This document shows, piece after piece, positions 1 through 6,865 of a DNA stretch of 64,000 nucleotides. Every line of letters begins with the position of its first letter. The stretch's first letter is position 1. The stretch is from positions 1 through 64,000 of the forward strand of contig CALHGE010000002.1 in the NCBI GenBank assembly GCA_938029725.1, read 5' to 3'. The position numbers and the translations under genes were made by a program. This DNA is from an uncultured Flavobacteriaceae bacterium. GTDB taxonomy: Bacteria > Bacteroidota > Bacteroidia > Flavobacteriales > Flavobacteriaceae. The notes beneath the pieces are model-generated. The model ran no database searches. It was not told where the DNA came from and was given only the letters and a program-made list of their open reading frames with translations.

Positions 1-1136
1 GAAGTGGCTTGTTTTAAAATTTCTAATGGTGAATACCATTTGGCTCGTGAAGTAAATTCAGTTAAGGCATAAGATTCATAACCTAAATCACCATAAGCAT
101 CAGAACCAAAACCTACATTGATATTATACTTTTTGGCTAAGTTGAAAACGTTATCAGTACCTTCTAAAACAGGCTTTATTTTTTTACTTAAAGCATCAGG
201 AATCTTATCACTCCCTGGTACCCAAAAACTTGGCGGGGTATCATTCCAGAAAGCTTGAGGCACCAGCCAAGCATCTTTTTCTTTTATTAATTTTATAGTT
301 TCCTCGTTGATTAGATGTCCGTGGTCTAAACACTTTACACCTGCATTTAAAGACCGAATAGCTCCTTTTGATTCGTAAATATGAACAGCAACATAAGTAT
401 CCCAATCCGCAGCTGCTTGAACAGCAGCTTCTAATTCTTCAGTTGTGAATTGTACAGAATGAATTGGGTCAAAATCAGAAGCGATTCCTCCACCTGCCAT
501 GACTTTAAGTTGGGTTGCTCCCTTTCTTAGGTTTTCACGAGCAGCCTTTAATACTTCTGGTACCCCATCAACGACAAACGACCAACCTAGAACATCAGCA
601 GGATGCATTTGGCCACCTGATAATTGAATACTTGGTTCGTTGGCGCTGCGAAAATCACCATGGCCAGAAGTTTGGCTAATGTAGGCTCCTGAAGGATAAA
701 TACGAGGTCCTGGAACCAAGCCTTCATCCACAGCTCTTTTAATGCCAAAAACAGGACCTCCTAAATCACGAACTGTGGTAAAACCCAACATTAAAAAATT
801 CTCTGCTGCCTTAGCTGTTCGAATGGAGGTGTACATCCAATGGGCTTCATTTCTGGTTTCTCGATCGCTCATGGTTGCAGATAAATGAACGTGGGCATCT
901 GAAAGACCGGGTATAAGTGTTTTGCCACCACCATCAATTATAGTGGCTCCTGTAGGTTCGGAAATATTCTTTCCAACTGCTGTAATTAAGTTATCCTGAA
1001 TAAGAACACTATAATTTTCATTTAATTTAGCACTGGTACCATCCCAAATATTGACATTTTTAATTAGAATATTATTTTGAGCAAAGGAGATACTAGTAAT
1101 AACTAGAAATAGGAAAGTCAAAAAAAAAGTTTTCAT
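1..1136 (-). CDS. Secreted amidohydrolase (imidazolonepropionase-like), 3' end cut by window edge
   Basis: Partial gene of about 378 visible codons; its end lies outside the window. The product starts with a signal peptide (MKTFFLTFLFLVITSISFAQ), so it is probably periplasmic. The metal-dependent amidohydrolase pattern is visible in order: an N-terminal beta-sandwich with the segment LIPGLSDAHVHL carrying the HxH pair, a Lys in LKVMAGGG, a His in AVHIYES, a His in LDHGHLI, and the final Asp in GFGSDAYG. This set is typical of the imidazolonepropionase/Xaa-Pro dipeptidase-like branch; the substrate cannot be read from sequence. The ATG overlaps the TGA of the upstream Rieske gene in an ATGA junction, so the two are probably translationally coupled and act on related substrates. 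Family assignment is firm, function is not. Confidence 0.85.
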   Translation of the reverse strand, partial: MKTFFLTFLFLVITSISFAQNNILIKNVNIWDGTSAKLNENYSVLIQDNLITAVGKNISEPTGATIIDGGGKTLIPGLSDAHVHLSATMSDRETRNEAHWMYTSIRTAKAAENFLMLGFTTVRDLGGPVFGIKRAVDEGLVPGPRIYPSGAYISQTSGHGDFRSANEPSIQLSGGQMHPADVLGWSFVVDGVPEVLKAARENLRKGATQLKVMAGGGIASDFDPIHSVQFTTEELEAAVQAAADWDTYVAVHIYESKGAIRSLNAGVKCLDHGHLINEETIKLIKEKDAWLVPQAFWNDTPPSFWVPGSDKIPDALSKKIKPVLEGTDNVFNLAKKYNINVGFGSDAYGDLGYESYALTEFTSRAKWYSPLEILKQAT

Positions 1137-2194
1137 ATCCGTAAGGTTGAAATTAATGCAGAAGCATCTAAACCAGAAAGATAGCTTTTTCTGTCAAAAG
1201 CAAGTTTTTCTTTTTTCATTGCTCTTCGATAGTTCATGGCTACGGCATCAAATTTCAAATGGAGCTCTTCTGTAAAATCAAAAGGCACTTGTTCAGGGCG
1301 TTGTGATTCTACAATGCGTTTATCTTGGTCAAAAATCACTTGTTCAAACTCTTGTAAAATAGTATCAGGTTCATCATGGTTGTAATTGCGACCTATAATA
1401 CAAAAGCCACGGCATTTGTTATGTGATATCGGTTGTGAAGTAAAAAAGTAAACCATGCCTTTTTCTCCACCCCAACCAAGTCGTAATACTATAGTATATG
1501 GAAGATGTAGTTCATAAACACTTTTTCGTTCAGGTTTTACGATATCATCATTCGCAAAAATGGGAAAGTCATCACTATTAGTTGCTTCTGGTCTTACCAC
1601 GGAATAATGCAAAACTGAATCTTTAACAATCACTTTGCACTCCGGCACTTTCGGCCGCTCTGGGTCGCCTAATAAACCTGGGTGTACCCATGGAAAATGA
1701 CCGAAATCGGTAAAATTTTCTACTTGTCTTGAGCTGTCACTTTTCCAGTCAAAAGGACCTGTATTCACTAATTTCCAATCCTCATTTTCGTATTCAGGAA
1801 TATTGGGTAAGTCATATACGGGCTCTTCTAAAGCAACCCAAACTAAGCCGAATTTTTCTTGACAATGATAAGCTGGCGTCTTGGCCTTTGCTGGTATGTC
1901 AGCATCTGGGGCTTGCGGAATCTTAACACAATCTCCTTTTTTGTCAAATTGCCATGCATGATAAGGGCAAACAAGGCAGTCATCTTTTATCCATCCCAAA
2001 GACAAAGCTGTACCTCGGTGAATACAAACATCGCGCATCGCCTGAATACCTCCATCAGTAGTGCGCCAAATAACAATAGGCTCATCCAAAAGAAAAGTAC
2101 CAAATGGCTCATCAGGTTTAATTTCATAGCTATAGCCTACAGGGTGCCAGCAGGCAAATAATTTTTCTGGAAATGGTGTTTTTATGCGTGCCAT
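1133..2194 (-). CDS. Rieske non-heme iron oxygenase, alpha subunit-like
   Basis: 353 residues. An N-terminal Rieske [2Fe-2S] domain shows the ligands C57-x-H59 and C76-x2-H79 (VCIHRG and CPYHAW). The catalytic domain carries the mononuclear iron signature D163-x2-H166-x4-H171 in DFGHFPWVH. Proteins of this kind hydroxylate or demethylate aromatic or other cyclic substrates using electrons from a separate reductase, and no reductase gene is next to it. The start codon lies two bases from a 56-bp palindrome shared with the divergent TetR gene, which is probably its operator. No Shine-Dalgarno is seen and a TATAATTG box sits directly before the ATG, so the mRNA may be nearly leaderless. The amidohydrolase follows with a 4-bp overlap. 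The substrate is unknown; a catabolic pair is an inference. Confidence 0.88.
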   Translation of the reverse strand: MARIKTPFPEKLFACWHPVGYSYEIKPDEPFGTFLLDEPIVIWRTTDGGIQAMRDVCIHRGTALSLGWIKDDCLVCPYHAWQFDKKGDCVKIPQAPDADIPAKAKTPAYHCQEKFGLVWVALEEPVYDLPNIPEYENEDWKLVNTGPFDWKSDSSRQVENFTDFGHFPWVHPGLLGDPERPKVPECKVIVKDSVLHYSVVRPEATNSDDFPIFANDDIVKPERKSVYELHLPYTIVLRLGWGGEKGMVYFFTSQPISHNKCRGFCIIGRNYNHDEPDTILQEFEQVIFDQDKRIVESQRPEQVPFDFTEELHLKFDAVAMNYRRAMKKEKLAFDRKSYLSGLDASALISTLRI

Positions 2195-2195
2195 A

Positions 2196-2251
2196 GATCA
2201 ATTATATATATTTACATGAACAATTGTTCATGTAAATATATATAATTGATC
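2196..2251. promoter_or_regulatory. Perfect 56-bp palindrome, probable TetR operator and divergent promoter
   Basis: Bases 2196-2223 are the exact reverse complement of 2224-2251. The core is TTTACATGAACAATTG and its mirror, flanked by TATATATAATTGATC on each side. It occupies the intergenic space between the Rieske gene and the TetR gene. Because of the symmetry, each strand carries the same TATAATTG element, close to the Bacteroidota -7 box TAnnTTTG, pointing outward. TetR dimers bind such dyads, so autoregulation and repression of the Rieske operon are inferred. Confidence 0.75.
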
Positions 2252-2296
2252 ATAATCAACAAATTTTTCTTTCTTTTGTGGCGGTTCAAATAGACC

Positions 2297-2875
2297 ATGA
2301 AAAATAGCACCAAGAAAGAACGATTTTTGTTAGTAGTACTGAAGCTTATTCATAGAAAGGGCTTTAAGGCTACTACCATGCGTGATATTGCTCATGAGCT
2401 GAATTTCGAAGTAGCGAATGTTTATAATTATATTGATTCAAAGCAGTCTTTATTAGAGGGATACCTTTTTGATATACAAGACGAGTTTCACAAGGCTATT
2501 GATACTATTTTAGCGACTCCGCATAGCCCCAATGAAAAATTAAGATTACTGGTCGCTTCCTATATTGGCATTACAACTAGGCGACCTTATCATCAAGCTT
2601 TATTGGTAAATGAATGGCGTAATTTAAAAGAGCCCCAACTTCAAGAATTTGTTAGCCGAAGAAAAGATTATGAAAATAAGATGCGGGGTATTATTGCCGA
2701 AGGTATTGAAGAAGATCAGTTCAGAGCTAACGATGTTGAAATGATGGCACAAACGATTTTAGCAACATTACGTTGGTTGCACAACAAGTGTCTTGATTCA
2801 GAGACAATCATTAATCCCCTTGAAATTGAGAAACAGTTGTTGGATTTTATTTTCACTGGAATTTCAAAAAAATAA
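2297..2875 (+). CDS. TetR/AcrR family transcriptional regulator
   Basis: 192 residues. The N-terminal DNA-binding domain (about residues 8-55) has the TetR helix-turn-helix pattern GFKATTMRDIAHELNFEVAN followed by VYNYIDSKQSLL. The remainder is an all-helical ligand-binding domain of usual length with no recognisable ligand signature. It lies divergently from the Rieske/amidohydrolase pair with the 56-bp palindrome between them, the standard layout for a local repressor. It probably senses the substrate of that pathway or a product of it; this is inferred from position only. Confidence 0.9.
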   Translation: MKNSTKKERFLLVVLKLIHRKGFKATTMRDIAHELNFEVANVYNYIDSKQSLLEGYLFDIQDEFHKAIDTILATPHSPNEKLRLLVASYIGITTRRPYHQALLVNEWRNLKEPQLQEFVSRRKDYENKMRGIIAEGIEEDQFRANDVEMMAQTILATLRWLHNKCLDSETIINPLEIEKQLLDFIFTGISKK

Positions 2876-2937
2876 TATCTTATTTTCTCACATTACTGAA
2901 GCCCAAGCCCTGTATCTATTTTAACTATCTTAGCCTC

Positions 2938-3348
2938 ATGCTCTCTAAAAAGACCAAATACGGACTTAAAGCACTCGCTTTTCTAGCCTCCCAAAAGGGA
3001 AAAGGACCCGTGCAGATTGCCGAGATAGCGAAGCATGAAACGATATCACAAAAATTTCTAGAGAGTATTTTATTATCGCTTAGAAAAACGGGCTTCCTCG
3101 GATCGAAAAAAGGAAAGGGAGGGGGATACTATCTTATTAAAGAACCAAAAGAGGTTTTGATGACTGATATAATGCGAGTCTTGGAAGGGCCCATAGCCAT
3201 GGTGCCCTGCGTAAGTTTAAATTTCTACGAAAAATGTGACGATTGTCCTAGCGAAGATGACTGTTCGGTTCATATGTTAATGCTGAAAGTGCGAGATAGC
3301 GCTTTAGAGGTGTATCGAAATAATACCTTAGCCGATCTAGTGACCTAA
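2938..3348 (+). CDS. Rrf2 family transcriptional regulator, probable control of sulfate assimilation
   Basis: 136 residues. A winged helix domain opens the protein (MLSKKTKYGLKALAFLA, then IAEIAKHETISQKFLESIL), followed by the wing SKKGKGGGYYL. The C-terminal half has four cysteines, C91, C100, C103 and C109, in the region where IscR and relatives bind a Fe-S cluster or sense redox state. It is not a CymR-type protein, which lacks these cysteines. It directly precedes the sulfate reduction genes on the same strand, with two copies of a TCTATAGGGTAA motif in the gap, so it probably regulates them in response to cysteine, sulfide or Fe-S status. The family is clear; the signal is inferred. Confidence 0.88.
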   Translation: MLSKKTKYGLKALAFLASQKGKGPVQIAEIAKHETISQKFLESILLSLRKTGFLGSKKGKGGGYYLIKEPKEVLMTDIMRVLEGPIAMVPCVSLNFYEKCDDCPSEDDCSVHMLMLKVRDSALEVYRNNTLADLVT

Positions 3349-3411
3349 TTCTACAACTAAAAGTTCATTTTGTTTAAATATCTGCTAAAGAATCTGGGGT
3401 TATTTTAATAA

Positions 3412-3428
3412 TCTACTAAATCTATAGG
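3412..3428 (+). promoter_or_regulatory. Candidate Rrf2 operator, copy 1
   Basis: The 17-mer TCTACTAAATCTATAGG is followed by GTAA. It shares the stretch TCTATAGGGTAA with a second copy exactly 80 bp downstream. It is a weaker dyad than copy 2. Assignment to the upstream Rrf2 protein is inferred from position. Confidence 0.4.
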
Positions 3429-3491
3429 GTAAAATACAAATTGTATTTCTTTTAACCCTTTCTATCGGAAAATAAATCTATTTTTGATTAT

Positions 3492-3508
3492 CCTATTAAG
3501 TCTATAGG
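3492..3508 (+). promoter_or_regulatory. Candidate Rrf2 operator, copy 2
   Basis: CCTATTAAGTCTATAGG is a dyad with arms CCTAT and ATAGG separated by 7 bp, and it ends 23 bp before the start codon of the DUF2061 gene. A site of the same 17-bp geometry, CCATAGTAACCCTATGG, precedes the sulfite reductase gene. A role as operator is inferred. Confidence 0.45.
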
Positions 3509-3531
3509 GTAATAGAAATATAATAAAAAGA

Positions 3532-3795
3532 ATGATTTTAGATCAGATTTTACAGCAAAGAGCGGTAAATAAAAAGAAGTATTCCGAAGATAAAAGTTCT
3601 GAAAGACCCATGCGGAGTGTGGCTAAAGCGATTAGTTGGCGAGTCATTGGAACCTTTGACACCTTGATGATTTCGTACTTACTAACCGGTAAAATGGCCT
3701 TGGCGGCATCTATCGCTTCCATTGACTTTGTGACTAAAATGTTCTTGTATTTCTTTCACGAAAGACTTTGGAATAAAATTAACTGGGGTAAATAA
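3532..3795 (+). CDS. DUF2061 small membrane protein in sulfate assimilation operon
   Basis: 87 residues. After a charged N-terminal stretch, the DUF2061 core starts near residue 27: RSVAKAISWRVIGTFDTLMI, a hydrophobic segment ISYLLTGKMALAASIASI, then VTKMFLYFFHERLWNKI. Two short membrane helices are likely. The family has no established biochemical role but is often found beside sulfate assimilation genes, and here it lies 8 bp before cysH in the same operon. A role in sulfate or sulfite transport is possible but unproven. Confidence 0.8.
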   Translation: MILDQILQQRAVNKKKYSEDKSSERPMRSVAKAISWRVIGTFDTLMISYLLTGKMALAASIASIDFVTKMFLYFFHERLWNKINWGK

Positions 3796-3803
3796 AACGA
3801 AGT

Positions 3804-4427
3804 ATGGCATTTACACAACAACAAATTGCGCAATTAAATCATCAGTTCAAAGGCATAGCACCTGCAGAAATTATTTCTTGGGGGGTCAAAAATGCAAAGA
3901 AAGCTATTGTGACGACAAATTTTCGCCCCTATGAAGTTGCTATTTTACATGCAGTTTCTGTGGTTAAAAATTCCATTCCTGTAGTATGGTGTGATACGGG
4001 CTATAACACAGTAAACACCTATCAACACGCTGAAGAAATCATAGAAGCTTTGAGTTTGAATATTGATTTATATGTGCCTAGGCAGACTACAGCTCATAGA
4101 GATTTGGTCTTAGGAATTCCAAAAATTGATGACCCAAAACACGCGCTATTTACAGAGCAAGTAAAATTAGAGCCCTTTAAAAGAGCCATGAGAGCGCATC
4201 AACCTGATTTTTGGTTTACCAACTTGCGAAAAGGTCAAACCGCTCATCGTGATAGTCTTGATATTCTTAGTTTAAGTAAAGAGGGTGTGTTGAAAGTAAG
4301 CCCATTCTATCATTGGGATGATGCGCAGCTTGATGGGTATTTAAGGCATCTAAATTTACCCAATGAGCATAATTATTTTGACCCAACCAAGGTTTTAGAA
4401 AACAGGGAATGCGGTTTACACGCTTAA
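3804..4427 (+). CDS. cysH: Phosphoadenylyl- or adenylyl-sulfate reductase (thioredoxin-dependent)
   Basis: 207 residues, a PP-loop family reductase that converts activated sulfate to sulfite. The catalytic cysteine lies in the C-terminal motif ENRECGLHA (C203). The only other cysteine is C63 in VVWCDTG, so the paired cysteines that hold the [4Fe-4S] cluster of typical bacterial APS reductases are absent. That points to a PAPS reductase or to a cluster-free APS reductase. No APS kinase (cysC) is present in the window and CysN has no fused kinase domain, which leaves the substrate open. It stands between the DUF2061 gene and cysD in one transcription direction. Confidence 0.9.
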   Translation: MAFTQQQIAQLNHQFKGIAPAEIISWGVKNAKKAIVTTNFRPYEVAILHAVSVVKNSIPVVWCDTGYNTVNTYQHAEEIIEALSLNIDLYVPRQTTAHRDLVLGIPKIDDPKHALFTEQVKLEPFKRAMRAHQPDFWFTNLRKGQTAHRDSLDILSLSKEGVLKVSPFYHWDDAQLDGYLRHLNLPNEHNYFDPTKVLENRECGLHA

Positions 4428-4576
4428 TGCATAAGACCGCTGCGCTTTTAGAATCAATAAAAAAGACTACAGATTAAAATTTCTTAGTAGAGATTCTTGG
4501 CTCTTGATTCTGATTTTTTGTAAAATGATGAAGTAGACTAAAAAGTTTGACAAACAAATAAAGAAAAATTAATCCT

Positions 4577-5476
4577 ATGAAGGATACATCACATAGTAAT
4601 TCTTTAGAAAATGAAGCCATCTACATTTTTAGAGAAGTGGCTGCCCAATTTGAAAAGCCCGTGCTTTTATTTTCTGGAGGTAAAGATTCGATAACATTAG
4701 TGCGATTGGCACAAAAAGCATTTTGGCCAGCGAAAATTCCGTTTCCATTGCTGCATATTGACACAGGGCATAATTTTCCAGAAACCATAGCATTTCGTGA
4801 TGGATTGGTTAAAGAATTAGGATTGGAATTAATTGTTCGAAACGTACAAGATTCTATTGATGCAGGAAAGGTGAAAGAAGAATCTGGAAAATACTCCAGT
4901 AGAAACGCCCTTCAAACCACCACACTTTTAGATGCTATTGAAGAATTTAAATTCGATGCTTGTATTGGTGGTGCGCGTAGAGATGAAGAAAAAGCAAGAG
5001 CGAAAGAACGCATTTTTTCGGTGCGTGATGATTTCGGTCAATGGAATGAAAGAAACCAACGCCCTGAATTATTCGATATGCTAAACGGGCAAATTGAATT
5101 GGGGCAGAACGTAAGAGTCTTTCCAATTTCTAACTGGACGGAATTAGATGTTTGGTCTTATATAGAAAAAGAGGAAATGGAAATTCCATCGATCTACTTT
5201 GCACATAAAAGAAAAGTTTTTTTAAGAGACGGATTGATATGGTCTCATTCTGATTATGTATTTCAAGAAGACGATGAAGAAGTTCTAGAGCGTATGGTGC
5301 GATTTAGAACCGTAGGTGATATGAGTTGTACCGCAGCTGTGTTTTCAGAAGCAGCTGACATAGAAGCTGTGGTAGAAGAAATAAGAGATGCTACTATCTC
5401 AGAAAGAGGTGCGCGTATAGACGATAAGCGCTCAGAAGCAGCCATGGAAAAAAGAAAACAACAGGGTTATTTTTAA
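4577..5476 (+). CDS. cysD: Sulfate adenylyltransferase subunit 2
   Basis: 299 residues. The PP-loop SGGKDS is at residues 33-38 of VLLFSGGKDSIT, followed by the conserved HIDTGHNFPET, GGARRDEEKARAKER and SHSDYVFQEDDEE segments of CysD. With the CysN GTPase it makes adenylyl sulfate from ATP and sulfate. Length matches the family. It follows cysH after a 149-bp gap in which no promoter or terminator could be made out, and precedes cysN by 10 bp. Confidence 0.96.
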   Translation: MKDTSHSNSLENEAIYIFREVAAQFEKPVLLFSGGKDSITLVRLAQKAFWPAKIPFPLLHIDTGHNFPETIAFRDGLVKELGLELIVRNVQDSIDAGKVKEESGKYSSRNALQTTTLLDAIEEFKFDACIGGARRDEEKARAKERIFSVRDDFGQWNERNQRPELFDMLNGQIELGQNVRVFPISNWTELDVWSYIEKEEMEIPSIYFAHKRKVFLRDGLIWSHSDYVFQEDDEEVLERMVRFRTVGDMSCTAAVFSEAADIEAVVEEIRDATISERGARIDDKRSEAAMEKRKQQGYF

Positions 5477-5486
5477 TATAAAAAAT

Positions 5487-6734
5487 ATGGAAGTACTAAA
5501 AATAGCAACAGCAGGAAGCGTAGATGATGGTAAAAGTACCTTGATAGGTAGATTGCTGTATGATACAAAATCATTGACTACCGACAAATTGGAGGCCATT
5601 GAAAAGACCAGTAAGCAAAAGGGCTATGATTATTTAGATTTCTCGTTAGCAACCGACGGGTTAGTTGCAGAACGCGAACAAGGCATCACTATCGATGTCG
5701 CTCATATCTATTTTTCTACAGCTACTAAAAGTTATATCATAGCCGATACACCGGGTCATGTAGAGTATACTAGAAATATGGTAACAGGTGCGTCAACTTC
5801 GCAAGCAGCCATTATTTTAATTGATGCAAGAAAAGGAGTTATTGAACAAACCAATAGACATTTTTTTATTAATAATCTGTTACGTGTAAAAGAGGTCGTA
5901 GTTGCGATAAATAAAATGGATTTAGTCGACTTCTCTGAAGAAAAATACAATGCTATAAAAGCTGATTTTGAGCAATTGATGAGCAAACGCGATTATCATG
6001 AGCAGAAAATTACCTTTATTCCAGTTAGTGCTTTGAAGGGAGATAACGTGGTTAATGCATCAGAGAATACACCTTGGTACAAGGGCGAAACAGTATTAGA
6101 ACATTTAGAAGGTTTAGATATGGCGGCGATATCTAATGTGGGTACGCCTCGTTTTCCGGTGCAATATGTGGTTCGGCCAAAGACTGATGATTTTCATGAT
6201 TTTAGAGGTTTTGCAGGTAAGGTTTATGGAGGTGAATTGAGTGTTGGTGATGAAGTAGTTGCGCTTCCATCGCAAACTAGATCTAAAATAAAAGATATTT
6301 ATTTCTACGATAAGAAATATAAAACAGCCGCAAGACGCTCTTCAGTTACAATTACATTAGAAGATGAAATTAATGTGAGCAGAGGAGATATGTTGGTTAA
6401 GGCAGATGATTTACCCAAGATTGAAAAACAATTCAAGGCAACAATTTCTTGGATGGATTCACAGCAATTGACTGCCGGTAGCAAATATTTAGTACAACAC
6501 GGCGTGAATAAAGTCTTGGCTAAAGTTGAAACCATTCATCATAAAATTAATCCTGATTATTCAGGTATTGACACAGGTGCAACCGCCTTAGGTATGAATG
6601 ATATAGCCCAGGTCAGTTTTAAACTGAATAAGCCCATTTTTTATGATGCATTCAAAGATCATCGTACGAATGGTTCATTTATTCTAATTGATACACAATC
6701 AAATAGTACCGTAGGAGCAGGTTTTATCAACTAG
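5487..6734 (+). CDS. cysN: Sulfate adenylyltransferase subunit 1 (GTPase), without APS kinase domain
   Basis: 415 residues. A translation-factor-type GTPase: P-loop GSVDDGKST (10-18), DTPGHVEYTRNM (G3), NKMDLVD (G4), followed by the beta-barrel domains. It couples GTP hydrolysis to APS synthesis by CysD. The length is that of stand-alone CysN; the fused CysNC form has about 200 extra residues carrying the APS kinase, and these are absent. A 131-bp gap to the sulfite reductase gene contains a possible Rrf2 operator, so that gene may have its own promoter. Confidence 0.96.
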   Translation: MEVLKIATAGSVDDGKSTLIGRLLYDTKSLTTDKLEAIEKTSKQKGYDYLDFSLATDGLVAEREQGITIDVAHIYFSTATKSYIIADTPGHVEYTRNMVTGASTSQAAIILIDARKGVIEQTNRHFFINNLLRVKEVVVAINKMDLVDFSEEKYNAIKADFEQLMSKRDYHEQKITFIPVSALKGDNVVNASENTPWYKGETVLEHLEGLDMAAISNVGTPRFPVQYVVRPKTDDFHDFRGFAGKVYGGELSVGDEVVALPSQTRSKIKDIYFYDKKYKTAARRSSVTITLEDEINVSRGDMLVKADDLPKIEKQFKATISWMDSQQLTAGSKYLVQHGVNKVLAKVETIHHKINPDYSGIDTGATALGMNDIAQVSFKLNKPIFYDAFKDHRTNGSFILIDTQSNSTVGAGFIN

Positions 6735-6795
6735 CTAATTTGTAATGGTTTTCGTGAAGGCGAAAGTTCTTCGAATGAATAAGTGTTTTAGTTTA

Positions 6796-6812
6796 CCATA
6801 GTAACCCTATGG
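6796..6812 (+). promoter_or_regulatory. Candidate Rrf2 operator before sulfite reductase
   Basis: CCATAGTAACCCTATGG has 6-bp inverted arms CCATAG and CTATGG with a 5-bp centre. It has the same 17-bp CC...GG layout as the two sites before the DUF2061 gene. It is followed by an AT-rich stretch (GTATATAATAATA) that could hold a promoter. Regulation by the upstream Rrf2 protein is inferred. Confidence 0.4.
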
Positions 6813-6827
6813 GTTGTATATAATAAT

Positions 6828-6851
6828 ATTCTAGGAGCTTATGTCTAGAAT
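6828..6851 (+). promoter_or_regulatory. Small hairpin before sulfite reductase start
   Basis: ATTCTAG and CTAGAAT form a 7-bp stem around a 10-nt loop, ending 14 bp before the ATG. It is too AU-rich and lacks a T-run, so it is not a terminator. It may be an operator dyad or a 5'-UTR hairpin; the function is unknown. Confidence 0.25.
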
Positions 6852-6865
6852 CCAAATCCAATTTG

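Noticed and set aside
1729-2161. Two plus-strand ORFs inside the Rieske gene
   Set aside because: They are antisense shadows of a gene with full Rieske and iron-binding motifs.
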